Position numbers and translations under genes: made by a program
Notes under the pieces: model-generated
Database searches by the model: none
Told to the model about the DNA's origin: nothing
The model's input: only the letters and a program-made list of their open reading frames with translations
Source of the DNA: Hydractinia symbiolongicarpus
Lineage: Eukaryota; Cnidaria; Hydrozoa; Anthoathecata; Hydractiniidae
Direction of reading: 5' to 3'
Assembly: GCF_029227915.1 (NCBI RefSeq)
Contig: NC_079880.1
Span: 12,117,501 to 12,181,500 of the forward strand
Length of the DNA stretch: 64,000 bases
Shown here: piece by piece, positions 45,986 to 59,900 of the stretch
Layout of the letters: each line of letters starts with the position of its first letter
Numbering within the stretch: the stretch's first letter is position 1

Positions 45986-48900
45986 ATGTCTATGCGTACA
46001 ACTTGTTGTGGCTGCTGGTCAGCCTTGTTAAAGTCCTTTGAAGGAGAAAGAAGGCATGGTGGAAGGTAGACATTCTGTTGAGATTGAATTATTTTGCGTC
46101 ACTCCTAGTACAACTGGTTTCTTTTTTTGTTTTTTCATTTAGGTCATACCGACGTGCCAAGTATAATGAAAGAGAGTACAGTATTGAGGTAAATGTATTG
46201 TTTAGTTTAATTTGTCGAATGATCAAGAGTTAGAACTAGTCAGTAGCCTGTGGAGAAATGTACAGGTTCTCATATCATGTCAAATTTTGTGTAGTCATAA
46301 CATAACTATAAAATCGTGCATAAAAAGACAATGGGGGATTGAAAGCTATGTGATTTAATCTGCCATAGAGATGAAAAAACAAACGTCTCAAATAATAATA
46401 ATAGCTATCATCTACGTTTAAAATGCACAGGGCTTAATTCCATTTATAGTTACTGCTGACCGTGGCCATGTAGGGTTTTAAACAAATAGTAATAACACGA
46501 ATTTTATATAAAAAGCAAATTTAGGGAAGACTCAAATTTCAGTCCTAATAATTCAGCACTAAAATAGCGATAAGTAAATACAATAACTCAGCATTTTTTA
46601 TCTTTATTTTTAGTTCGAAAATTTAATTGAAGAGGTATGAGCTTTACCCTTGTTTATTTTATTTTACTCTGTGTTGCTAACATCGGTTTAAAAATTATTT
46701 TTTTATGTCTTATTTTTTTAGGAGGATTTTTATGCACCACCTGAGTAAGTCTAATGTTTTTATAGTGCTGTCATTCCATCTTCTTACACATTTATTGCAC
46801 AGTGCTTTATTATGCATTGCAAACACATGCATTTGTTAGAACCTGTGGAAGTTATAAACCTAATTCCCTTTTTTAGTCAACTATATGTTTATATTAATTT
46901 GGGAAATGTTCAATCAAAATCTCAATAATAAACTTTTTTTGTGATTGTTTAGCGTTTTTTTACTCATGCGTGCGTTAAGTGATGAACAAACTATGGCCTA
47001 AATACATAAAAAAATGCATTTGAAGTTATAAAATAATGTTGCATTGAAAATTGAGCATGTTATAATACGAATGTAAAGAATGCTATCTTTGGATAGCTAT
47101 GTTTCCTTATTGTAGTGAAAATGTTTTGTGTCTTTAAACAGATCACAACGTTTAGCTCTGTGTGCTTGTTATACTACTACTTGTTATTCAGCCATGCAGT
47201 CTCACAAATTGAAAGAGATTTGCTATCCAAAGGGAAATATGATGAATTTCTGCAGCACCAAAGCAAAATTGACATGGAAAGAGATGCTATGGTAAAATAA
47301 CTTTGTGATTTTTTTATCAAGGTTTTTGCGCATGTTGCATATTTGGCCAACATTGCCAACACACACACCGCATCTCTACAACGAAGAAACAAGAACAATA
47401 TTAATACAATGCAATAAAACAATATTACACTTTCCTTTTTTTCTAGTTCAAAAGTTTAGATATATTAGGATATTTTTCTACACAATGTTGCAGAACGAAC
47501 AAGATAAATATCAGTTGTGCTTTTTCTAAAGCTTTTGTAATAGAGAAAAAGCTATATAAAATGAGATTTAATTTACTTTAAATTTTAAAATTAGAAGAAA
47601 AGCTAAATTACCATTTTTTCTGTTTGCTTTTCAAATGCCAGCCTTTTACATTATTTTAAAAAGGCATATAAAGACAGAAAAATTTTTTTAAATGTTGAAT
47701 TATTTCAGGGATTGGACCCTTCTTACATTGGTAAAACTGTATTTTAAGCATTGATTTTAAATCCAATTTGTTTTAAAGTTTTTAAATTCATATTTTAGTT
47801 GCAAAAGAAGGAGGAAGATGCAAGATTGGAAGATGAGGTTCGAAACATTTATTCTTGTGTTTAAAACTGCTTAATGATAAGGCTTAATGATAAGTTTTTT
47901 CTGAAAACCCTGAACAAAAAAACATTTAATATACCTGGAATGAAAATGTCAAGAACAAGCATTCCTAAATGGTTGTGAAGTATTGTTTTTCGTTTTGTTT
48001 GAATCTTTTTTACCTCCCTATCCGCACGATTAAATGTTGACTCTAAACTTTTTTGTTCAACTTGATTGCGTACAAGAATTCTACTGATGATTCTGCTAAT
48101 GTACAGCAAAAAACACCTTGAAAAACAGCTAAAAGATAGAAAAAATTCAACCAGCGTAAAAAATCAGCAGACCATAAAAGTGCTTATTTTTTATAAAATC
48201 ATCTGTGTTTTGTTACACAATCGAATTGTAACTTCTTCGTTACAAGCAATTTACAGAAACCAATTGCAGCATAACATATTTATTATGAGTTGGGTGAGAA
48301 TACACAAGTTGTGAAATACCTGCACCTTTCATTATAAATTTATTTAAATCAAGAAAATTTACACTGTACCTTGTTATATTTACTAGGCATATATTCAAGC
48401 AAAGAAGGAAGCATCTCGTGTGTCCAGACAGAGCCTTAATAAGAAACAGGTATTACTGTGTTTATAAAGAAAATTAATCAGGTCCAAGTTACTGATGTGG
48501 CAACTAAGTTTAAATAATAAACATATGAACTAGGTCCTATTGAACTGTGTAGCAACCAAAGATTTGCGTAGCAACTAGGGCCAAATAATTGGTGTATAAA
48601 CGAGGTCCAAAAGATCTGTCTAACAACCAGGTCTTAATAGTCATTGAAATAGAGCATTAAAAATGATAGCGTACTTTGGGAACATTTTCAAAACCAATTT
48701 TCTAATTTTTTAACTTTCTAAATTATTATTTTTAAAATTGTTTACCTAGAATAACCTTGTCAGTTCCTAGTAGTACTGCTATTAACGAAGGGCCTGCGTA
48801 TCCTTGTTTATTTAAAGCCGCCATTTGAGCTACGAAAGTCTTGTAAAAACAGCAATTGCTCAACTAGACAACTGTCTTAGATATCAATCCTATCCTCATG

Positions 48901-51900
48901 GTATACGCTAAGCAGAAAGGATAGATTCCCACTTTATAATGTCTGGTGTAAGTCGGTTTAAACCCGAGAACTTACGCACTGGAAACAAATGCCCTACTAC
49001 AAGGCTATCACTTTACTGTCTTAAATTAGGCGAGGTTTGACAAATAAATTACTAAAGTTTGGTAACCGTTTTGTTTAGGTAACTTTTACAAAAAGTGTTT
49101 AACCATTTCGTTTATACACAAAATTAGAAACCCGTGAAAAACCTTAAAACATGATAAATTGCAACTTTGCGAAATTTAACTCCCGCCAAATTTAAATTTT
49201 TATGGTAACAGGATATAGCTATTGTGTAGTCTGAAAACAACCTTGGAAGTTTCCCGAATAGATTCTGATTTCCTGATGTTTAGACGCAGGGACAATATCC
49301 CGATTTTGTTTTTAACATTGTTTCTTTAAAATGTGTTAACGTTGCCATTTAAATATTGACTTGATAGAGTCTGGCAAAACCGTGACTATGTAATGTGTAA
49401 AATGAAAATTACTACAAGTAACAGTTAGCTATGTTTTTTTTTGTGTTTCCTGATAGCAGTACACATGTAATAATTCGAACACGAAAAATATGTCCGAATG
49501 AACGAATGTTTGAACCAGGCAGCTGTAAGCAATAGAGTTTCATACATCAGCGAATAATGAAACCTGTATTATAATACCCGTATACGTCTGTCCGTCTGTC
49601 TGTCACGCAAAATGACAGCGTAGCTGCGGAAGTAGCAAGAAGCACGCAGTGCGGTATGAAATGGACGGGCGAACCCGTGGATTTTTCCACGGGCTAACGA
49701 CTAGTTAGTTTGAAATAGTAGATGTTTGAATTAACGGCTTTCGAGTTAGCGGATCTGTGTTAAGGTTATGAAACCTAGTGGCATATATGTTAATTTAAAA
49801 TGTTGCATACTCATGCAGAGATGGTGTAGTGATAACGCATTCAGTTTCAGGCTCGAGTCCCCACTCTGGCGCACTTTAAATGTAGTGTTTTCAGCCCATT
49901 TGGTGCCACCTACTGGCCGCTAATCGGCTTGTGTGGCAGACAAGCTAGCTAAGCAATACTATAAGTATATCTAGAGGTAATGTAACATAACTACAGTGGG
50001 AAGGGAGGAAGAGCTTCCTGTTACTTACGTTTTTACTATATCTGTTAAGTCTCTTGCTTCTTGTATGCAAACCTCGACTGTTAATTTAATAATATTATAA
50101 TTCCTCTTAGCCGTTTGATAAATCAAAGATATCCAATGCGAGGACGCTTGACAGTGTGGAATTTTCAAAATGGCTATCTGAAGAAAAAATTGACATTACC
50201 AGGTTTATATGTTAAATTTTCTGATGATGAAATGCTGATATAAATGAGTGGCGAAAGCCTAAAAAAAGAAATAAAGATTTTGATTGGATTGTTGGGACAG
50301 ACCACAGGAAACATTGTTACGCTTGATTAAGTTTGGTTTATAGATTGTTTTAAACATAACATGAATTTGTATGTGAAATCTTCTTAACCAAAAGCTTAAC
50401 TGAAGGATCATTAAAATATTCAACAAAAAATTTAAATTACAGCTACTTAAAAGAAAGTGTTGCAGAAGAAACTTTAGCGGTATTCGGAAAATTTGCAAAA
50501 AGTAACGTCAATCGAGTAACATTTTCCTCGCGAAATGTGGCGAGTTGAAATAGTCTCCAAGAGTTTGTAAGAAATAGTAGAACAGCAAAAGCTTTTTTCG
50601 CCAAAAATTCCGATTTTATAGAACAGCAAAAGCTTTTTCTCGCCAAAAATTCCGATTTTATAGAACAACAAAAGCTTTTTCAAATCTATAAAATTCCGAT
50701 TTTATAGATTTGCAAAAGCTTTTTTCGCCAAAAATTCCGATTTTATAGAACAGCAAAAGCTTGTTCTCGCCAAAAATTCCGATTTTATAGAACTGCAAAA
50801 GCTTTTTTCGCCAAAAATTCCGATTTTATAGAACTGCAAAAGGTTATTCTCGCCAAAAATTCCGATTTTATAGAACTGCAAAAGCTTTTTTTCGCCAAAA
50901 ACTCCGATTTTATAGAACAGCAAAATCTTTCACCGCAAACACTTTTATTCTTTAAAGTAGTGTTTACTAAAAACAGAAGGCGTGCTTGTTTATTTATTTA
51001 TTTTTTTACGACGTTGATGTTTTAAAATTTTGAGTTGCATTTTTTTCTTTTAGTCCTGAATTAGACGTTGAAGATTTCGACGCCTTCTTGGAGAAAGTAA
51101 AAGCGAAGTCAGCTGAGGCTGTTCGTGGTAGGTTTTATTCGTCGAATTACGCTCTATTTTGTGTGTATACTACACGACCGCAAAAACTAATGGCGATGTT
51201 TAAGCGTAGGGGATAGATGCAACCAAAGGATCGTGTGCGTTCTTACATCACTTACGTCTTTTGGACAGCTGTGAATTTATCCTGTTTTTTGATAGCTCTT
51301 AACCAATAAATATCGTTATATTCTCTATAACGATAGTTTTTATGGTATTAATTAATATATTCTGCATTGAAACGACTTTTACTAAAAGTTGATATATATA
51401 GTAGCACGACCCGTGATATTTGAGGAACTTCTTTTTTTAGCTAAAGATGTTTCCAAGGATGACGGTATGTTTGATCGAACTCTTTCTCAAGGGTTAGAAG
51501 CCACAAAGATTGCTGGTGACGCCTTAAGCGCCTTGCAGCCAGTGGAATTGCACGCTGCAAGTGAGAGTCTGGCGGAGGAGGAAGAAGAAGAGATCAACAC
51601 GCCAGATGTTAGTTTTAATATCCCAAGTGCCTCAATACTGAAAAAAACAACTCATATCCCAAGTCAAGCCTCCATACTGGAAGAAACAACGCCATCTTTA
51701 ATAACTCCTGAAGCCACAACTATCGCTACTGTCAATACACCACGTAACGTAGCTGAGCATTTAAAACCTGGCACTACGTTTTCGTCACAAAGCGACGATG
51801 TTACGTCTTTTAAACTTGTTACGCCTAAAGAGCGACAAACGCATAGTATTTACGAGGATTCTCAAGATGAAGAAGAGGACGATGATTTTATTAGCGCAAA

Positions 51901-51934
51901 TTCCGGAGGCGGATTTGAAGAGCTACTCACATAA
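45986..51934 (+). CDS. AP1AR: AP-1 complex-associated regulatory protein (gadkin) homolog
   Basis: Ten coding exons: 45986-46065, 46143-46188, 46614-46634, 46722-46744, 47192-47291, 47799-47837, 48387-48449, 50111-50202, 51054-51127, 51441-51934. They join in phase to 343 aa. Gadkin is a palmitoylated peripheral membrane protein that couples AP-1 vesicles to kinesin-1 and restrains Arp2/3. Matches to the vertebrate protein: an N-terminal cysteine cluster (CCGCW, 7-11) for lipid attachment; SIEFENLIEEED (about 40-51), almost the same as the vertebrate TIEFENL motif; a charged helical region (ERDLLSKGKYDEFLQHQSK through KKEASRVSRQSL); and a C-terminal acidic DDDFISANSGG matching the vertebrate WENDFVSA site. 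The tail has GGFEELL, which could bind an adaptor ear. The human protein is about 300 aa. The identification rests on these motifs in order. It is convincing but not proven by alignment score. Confidence 0.78.
49813..49873 (+). repeat. tRNA-derived SINE head
   Basis: The A box TGGTGTAGTGATAACGC and B box GGCTCGAGTCCC are spaced as in a tRNA. The acceptor stem is not complementary. The downstream sequence (TTGGTGCCACCTACTGGC) is the probable SINE body. It lies in an intron of the AP1AR homolog and is of a different family from the one at 44560. Confidence 0.5.
50585..50935. repeat. About 43-bp tandem repeat, eight copies
   Basis: The unit reads roughly AAAAATTCCGATTTTATAGAA followed by CAGCAAAAGCTTTTT(C)TCGCC. 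It sits in the intron between the exons at 50111-50202 and 51054-51127. The repeat keeps minus-strand frames open (FYKIGIFGE repeated), but these are not genes. Confidence 0.9.
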
Positions 51935-53989
51935 ATCCACCACGAATTTAAACGATTTTTTTAGGCCATCTTACAATTTATAACTTTATAAGACTGAAAC
52001 ATTTACCATCTTCTACGTTCTTCTTTCTTTCTACTATATGACTGTACCATGTCATCTCTCAATACACACAACACTCGCGTTAAGTAGCTCACTTACGGTA
52101 CCGTGAAAGTTTGTACGACTTAGCGAACTTCTTCAAACCTCCCTCTAAAAAAGGATTAAATTGTGTGACTTATCGAGAATATTTGAAAATAGATTGCATG
52201 TTTTAAAGCAGCAAGATACGTGTTATTTGTCCCAGTTTTTTTTTACTTATCCAGTTTCAAACTCGTCTTCCCATGATCTTTGCTGTTGCCAGGAGACAAA
52301 TAATCATTAGATAGAGACGTGTAGCTAACATATTTTGAATTTTCTGTTTAAATCAACCTTTTCTCCGGATTTCTTACTCTAGAAACGGATACTTAAAATA
52401 AAGATTGTGTTCATGTTTCCTATAAAAAGGATTTGCTCCGAGGCCTAAATCTTCGTGTTCCTAAAGTAACCCTGCGGCCATAATTTGTGTTGTTTGTTAA
52501 GGACTTTTATGAAGGAGACGTGAAATAAAGACTGCTAAAGTTGAAATTTCTCTATATATACGAAGTTAAAGGTAAACCAGAGGAAGAAAAATTACTGTAA
52601 ATCATTTTTCAAAAAGGAAAAAAATCAAAAAATTTTCTGGAGTTGCGAGTTCTTTCATATTGACTGTTAGCCTCGTTTTTATATTGTAATAAATTCCTTC
52701 GATAAGCTGGTGTTAATATTGTTCCACAAGTAGTTTAATAATCTTTACGGAAAAGCAGGGAAGGTGAGCAAAACGCAACATTTGTAATTTACACGAATTT
52801 ATTTATTTCGTTAGTTTGAAAATATCAACATATTATATACATACTTTACATCAATGTGTCTTCATTATTCCAACCATCAATTTTCACAAGTTTTTTTACA
52901 TCCTACAATTGTTATTGTATAGCATATTTTACCGAATTTTCTGACTAAATAAGACTGCACATTTTTGAAGTTACAAATATAACGGGTGTTAATTTTATTA
53001 ATAAGTCAGAAACAAGCAATCTGTGGAATTTATTTTTACGAATAATCAAAGAGATAAAAGTATTTTCAAATGAAAAACGAAAAACTCCATGGCTTATAAA
53101 GCCCACATGACATCGCATTTCGAAAAAGGTTTTGTGGAGTAAAATCCGCCAAAATAATTTTCGCATAGAAGGAAAAATACATTTCTTTCGCCAAATCTAC
53201 ATAGTTACCGAATGAAGAAATTTTGTCTGTCTGTTTTAATAGTTTCTAGTTTTGCACGAACACATGGCCCGTGTTAGGTAAGAATGGCGCATATTCACTC
53301 ATAGCGCAGGTATGACAGTCTAAACAAACGCCCCATATTGCGGCAGAGTGACTCGTATTTAGTCATTTACTGCTAGGGCAGGTCGTAACACAACCTCATC
53401 AGTTACCAACAGATTATGATCCACAAAACAAACATCCCGTTACTATCAATTTACCCACAATACTCCAACTGAAACAGCGAATAAAGAATCACACAGTTCG
53501 CCTTCTTGTACTGTTTATCACATTTTCCTGAAAGTTATCTTACATCATCATTTGTAGTTTAGCATTTTGTTATTAAAAGAACCGAATTCCAAGGTATTTA
53601 ACATTCGGGAAGATGACCAAAAAACGCAACAAACGAAAACAAAATCATATTTACTTCAAAGTTTTTATTGATTTTTGTTTGTTAGTAGTTCGGCAGTCAC
53701 ATACAAGTATTTCTTGATTTCGAAGCAACTGGTGCCTTACGACGTTATCTCTTTTGACTTGTTATTTTCATTATCAGGTGAAATTTTGATTAGTTTTACA
53801 AATGTGCATACCAATGTAGTAGTTAGCCATTAATCCTGTTTCTAAAACTATCATATTAACAACAAAACGCAACGATGAAAATCTCGACAGTGTTGCTTTT
53901 GCATCCAAAAGTCGATGTTCAATATGTGCATTCTGTGAGTAATATCAACGCAGTGTCTTTTTACAAAATATATTTCAAGGTTTTAAACA
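51935..53989. other. Tail-to-tail spacer (3' UTRs of AP1AR and TNIP homologs)
   Basis: AATAAAG words at about 52398 and 52523 are candidate poly(A) signals for the AP1AR homolog. No other gene is seen. A foldback-like AT-rich segment around 52920-53215 may be a decayed MITE. Confidence 0.5.
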
Positions 53990-56900
53990 CTACGGCAGAG
54001 GAGAGCGAGATTTCGTGTAAAGCTTTTTTTTACTGGGCATCCGATAACCCGATTCGGACGGAGTTAAATCTTCTCTGGTGTTATACATGGAGGGCGACCA
54101 TTCACTTCGTGCATCTCGCACAACACTACCGGTGTAAAAATGAGATATATCGGAGCTAGCAGAAGATTGGTTGGAAGGTTGGACACGGCCACGTGGAAGG
54201 TAATGCTGTAAGAGAAAAACAAAACATATGTAAGCTGGGATAATCGAGGCATAAGTGAATCAGGGAAAGAATAGCAGCCTGCGGGTCAGAAAACAAGGGG
54301 AGAAACAAAAGGGTGACTTACAGGGTATGCAACTGGCTGATGTCGTCCGTTATAGCGAGTGACACCTTGTGCTTCTAACTCAGTGATACGGTCAGAAAGC
54401 TGCTCTTTTTCGACCACCAAACAACAGTATTCTTTCCATCTTTGTTGTGGATCATCTTCAGGTTGCGGACTAAGAGGAGTTTGGTGACGAGGAGGAGGAT
54501 ACTAAACGATATATACAAAGAATATAATAATGCAAGATGTATTACCTACGCATAAATATTGAGATAACAGCGTGTGGAAAAACTCAACGTGTAAGTACAT
54601 TCTTATTCACAACAGTAGGTAATTTTTTTATTTCAGCCAGAGCGTTGTACTATTCATATATACTTTACGTTAAACTTTGTTAACGTCGACACACATTACA
54701 CCCAAAATTGCGTTACGTCAATGGTCATTAGAAATACTTTTACCGTCATACAATGCTGGTGATTTGCGATATTTAAGAAATAATACACAGTGTAACACCC
54801 GGTGTTTAATACACAACGAGTATTTTTTAACGGTATAATCAAAACAGTAAAATGCTGGATGATCGAATTACGTCATTAACTACAACACAAATTTAAGTGG
54901 CGCAAAATAAGGGCTTATATTCATTCATTCATTCATTCATTCACTCATTCATTCATTTATTCATGCATTCATTCCTTTATTCGTCGTGCCTACCTCTTCA
55001 CGTATAGACGTCGAATTTCCATTTCGTCTCATTAAATTGATTCTTTTTTCTCTCTCCCTATAAAAATCTTCTTCGTAAATTTGTAACTAAAAGAAAAAAG
55101 AAGAAACCATTTTCGAAAAATGTACACACAGAGCAGAGCAGCAATTTTTTTTTCTTTAATTCGCTAAAATTATTGTTTCTAAAAATAATTGATCAAGCAA
55201 TTCTTTAGAAATTTTACAAAATTTCATTCTTATACCTTGAGAATAAAAGAATTCTAATTAAGGGTCTACCCTTAATATTTTCAAGGTTAACTTTTGATGA
55301 GTCACAAGGCTAATGCTTGCGAAAGTTTTACGCTCACAAACTCTTAAAATAAAAGTCATTGTTAAAGTTTCTGCACTTTCATCATTTAGAATTTGGCACA
55401 GAAAAAATCGATCCCATATACAAACTACAGATTCTCAAAAAAAACAAAAAAAAAACATGTTTACAATCCAAAAATGATAAAAAAGCAAAACTTTAGTTCA
55501 TAAACCTACCTGTCTAAGGAGATTTTCTTTTTCTTCCGTAAATTGTGTGAACTTCTTCTTCAGTTCTTCATTTTCTTCGATTATCTTTTGTTTATCTTCT
55601 TTCTCTGCGTTGAAATCCTCAGCGTATACTTGCAGCTGCTGTTTCAGCAGTTCCACATCTTTCAATTCATCTCCTTCAAAATCTATCAAAATTATCAATA
55701 GTTTCCACAAACGACTTAACTTTTGAGCAGGTACTTGACTTGCTAAAGGAATGCCTCAACGTTGATGAAAGAGTTGCTTACACCGTTTATACCATGCAAC
55801 CCGCAGCGTGAGTGGTCTTAGAAATACAAACAAACAAAAACCATAAAAACTTTGCAGTAAATATGATCAAGTTACAATTTTGGAAAGGCTTCTCACATTT
55901 TCCGGGAAAGAAGGGCTTAACAGTTGCCTAAAGAAACAAGTAAAAATATGGAGAATTTTATTACCATGCTGAGAGCTACCCGAATTTACTACAATACTCA
56001 AACAACAAGTAATTATTCGGTTTAAAAGCAGAAACTTTCAAATTAACGTGGTTACCAAAATCCGACGCCAAATTTATAGCAAATTTGAAAAAAATGTCGT
56101 AACAATAAATTGCATGAATTAAATATATATTCGTGTCTAAACATCAGGTATGAAAGTATAAATGGATGGATGTATACCATGCTGCAGGTACACTGACATA
56201 AAACGATGATGCCATAACTTACCATTGTTTGTCGACGTAATTCTAGGACTTGATTCGTGGGTGCTGTGCTTCTGAAAGAAAAAACAAACTTAAATTATTA
56301 TTGTACACCTCATATTTTTACTGCTTTATTGTTTTTGAACAGATAGGGGAAAAACTGCATAATTAGTTTTGAAGTACCACCAAACAGAGAAATTCCGACA
56401 TTTAACTCAAAATTAGGACGTGTGTCGGGATCTCTATGAACATGACGTCTTTGCAGGAGACAAAGAAAACATTTGCAGTCGAGCCTTAACAATTAGATCA
56501 GCCAACACTGAGCCATTTACGTTCAACATTTAACATAACAAAACTTTATATCTGACATGAAGTAGAGCCATTACAACCAGTTAACCAACACTTGCTAATT
56601 AAGTTCGACATTAAACATAACAAAGCCTTATATCGGACATGAAGTAGAGCCACTACAACCAGTCAACCAACACTGGCTAAATAGGTTCGACATTAAACAT
56701 AACAAAGCCTTATAACGGACATGAAGAAGAGCCATTACAACCAGTCAACCAACACTGGCTAATTAAGTTCGACATTAAACATAACAAAGCCTTATAACGG
56801 ACATGAAGAAGAGCCATGACAACCAGTCAACCAACACTGGCTAATTAAGTTCGACATTAAACATAACAAAGCCTTAGAACGGACATGAAGTAGAGCCACT

Positions 56901-59900
56901 ACAACCAGTCAACCAACACTGGCTAAATAGGTTCGACATTAAACATAACAAAGCCTTATAACGGACATGAAGAAGAGCCATGACAACCAGTCAACCAACA
57001 CTGGCTAATTAAGTTCGACATTAAACATAACAAAGCCTTATAACGGACATGAAGTAGAGCCACTACAACCAGTCAACCAACACTGGCTAAATAGGTTCGA
57101 CATTAAACATAACAAAGCCTTATAACGGACATGAAGAAGAGCCATTACAACCAGTCAACCAACACTGGCTAATTAAGTTCGACATTAAACATAACAAAGC
57201 CTTATAACGGACATGAAGAAGAGCCATGACAACCAGTCAACCAACACTGGCTAATTAAGTTCGACATTAAACATAACAAAGCCTTAGAACGGACATGAAG
57301 TAGAGCCACTACAACCAGTCAACCAACACTGGCTAAATAGGTTCGACATTAAACATAACAAAGCCTTATAACGGACATGAAGAAGAGCCATGACAACCAG
57401 TCAACCAACACTGGCTAATTAAGTTCGACATTAAACATAACAAAGCCTTATAACGGACATGAAGTAGAGCCACTACAACCAGTCAACCAACACTGGCTAA
57501 ATAGGTTCGACATTAAACATAACAAAGCCTTATAACGGACATGAAGTAGAGCCATTACAACCAGTCAACCATATTCACCCATTTACGTTCAACATTAAAC
57601 ATAACAAAAAAAGCCTTATATCAGACATAAATAAAACTCGTCTTAGATAGCATGCTAACCTTTTTGTTTTCATGCGATTTCTCGATGACACCTGTCAACC
57701 TCTGCAATTCAGTTTGTAAATACAACGACTGTTTTGTTTGTTGGTGCAGCGCGTTCTCTAGATACTGACATCTTCTCTTCAAGTCCTTTGCTTGGTGCAC
57801 AGCCATCTGTGAGAGACAAATCAAATATATGAATTTAAATTACTGATATGTAGGAGAGAGAAGGCATGATAACGACATAAAATTACAACAGTGTTTTAAA
57901 TTTAAATTTTGCGATAAGGATAGTTTTTCTTTAGTATACAGTAGAACCTCTAATAGCGGCCACTTTGGGGGACCCAGCTTAGTGGCCGTTGCATTAGAGG
58001 TGACCGATGTATGGATGTTTTATATGAATATCCTTTTTTATCAAAAAGTCTGGTCGGGAGAGGTGGGAGGGGATCAAAGAATGATTCATGATCAAAATAA
58101 ACACAACTAAATACATGTATCTTATCAGCAAGGGGACATGTGAAAGCGTTAAAGTGGCAAGAGGAAGTTACAAAAAGATCCTTTCACATGCTACTGACCT
58201 CGGTAGAAAATTTCAAACATGATATATTATGAAGAAATATACCTATTGTAAATAAATAAAAACAATTGTTTTTATTTTTCCTTTCATTTGCTTGCATAAA
58301 GATATTTTTTGATCGTTAATAGAGGTGAAATTAGACATTGGGACAATAGAAAGTGGCCGTTTGGCCGTTGATTGGAGGTGACCGATGTATGGAGGGTTTT
58401 TTTATAAGCGTTTGACCTTGAATTCGGCAGGGACTTTTTTTTATGGCCGCTTATCAGGAGGTGACCGATGTATGCAGTTGACCGTTAATAGAGGTTCCAC
58501 TGTATATGTTGAAAGTCATTACCGATAGCAAATCACATGATTTTAAATCTATTCAAAAGTCATTATTACACGATACCTTGCAAAATGGAAATGAAAGTGA
58601 TATATAGAATTTTTTATCTCATAAATAAAAAAACAATTTCGAGAATTAACTTTCGCGAATAGCCTCCGCGTCTTTTCAAAACTTTTCGCGAAGCCTAACT
58701 TTCGTTATTCATGCTAAAAATATCAGAACGGCGAAACTGTCTGTATTGGCTAAACAATTTTAGCTCGCAATAAACTGCCAATAATACTCCACGTAAATTC
58801 CTTGCGTTTTTTAATGCGTTTTTTCAGAAGAATTCATGCAACATGTAACTTTTAAGAAAAAACTCCCAAATCTCTCCTTTCGAGAGAATCATAAACCACT
58901 ACCATCCCCCCTTCCTCCCTGGTGAACAAATCATACCTTTTTGTCCTCCTTCTCTTGCGCGAGAATCTGCTCCATTAACATCAACGATTCAGAAAACTCA
59001 TCCTTCCGAACTTCTTTCGTTTTCTTCGTGTCCTCCACCGCAGAGGATGCACTTCCTTCGTTTTCGTCAACCTGCTCCCATAACGGTTTATCATCCTTGT
59101 CATCACAGCCATTAATAAACACTTCAATTTTTTTGGTTAATCGAGCAATTTTTTTGTCTTTAGCTGCTATCTCTTTGTCTTTGTTGACGATGACAGCGTT
59201 CAGCTCTTCTTGAGCTTGTGCAGCTTCTCCCTCCAGCGCAGTGTACTTCAGGGTCAATAAATTGTACTGCGCGTCCCAAGCATGGTTGATACTCACGATC
59301 TACAGGTTGAAAAAGAAAAACGTGAAAAATGAAAAGCGGTTGAAACAAAACTATACATAAAAATCGCTGAGTACACGCAAAAAAACTTTGACACAAATAT
59401 TACACATTTCTGTTATAAGAATATGGTTTTAAGAACATCAGGCTGGGAAGTCAGCTTAGAAACAATGGGTGTAATCTACTGTTTGGAACAATAGATAAAT
59501 GAGCAATAATGGCGATTCTGATTTTTTTATTTTTTGATATTTTTATAAATAACGAATGCGTGTGAAGCGAATTTTCTTATAAATGATTTTCTTGTGTTAA
59601 AACAGGTATTGGAAATCACTTTTTACACACCAAGGGTATGACGAATATATATTATTAGAAAGAATTTTAGAAATGTTAAACGGTCGAGAATATCTTTTTA
59701 AAGCTACTACAATAAAATTAAAGCAGCGTGTTAAAGTTTTTTTTACTGCTGCCCCTGGCACCCCCCTCCACTCCATCCCCTTCACTATTGGAGAGGTGAG
59801 AGTAATCTGAAGAATAAGATACCTAAAGAAAACCGTCGTAGAAAAAATAATGGTCTTTATAGCTCACCTTTTTCCTTCCTTCTTCGTCTTTCGCAATTTT

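Noticed and set aside
47709-47730. Possible 22-bp exon (GLDPSYI) in the AP1AR homolog
   Set aside because: Including it breaks the phase with the next exon. Skipping it keeps the phase and matches the vertebrate protein better.
50443-50923. Minus-strand frames with repeated FYKIGIFGE
   Set aside because: They come from the 43-bp tandem repeat in an AP1AR intron.
56522-57625. CRISPR-like array
   Set aside because: Units are contiguous 82-bp repeats without unique spacers and lie in an intron of an animal gene.
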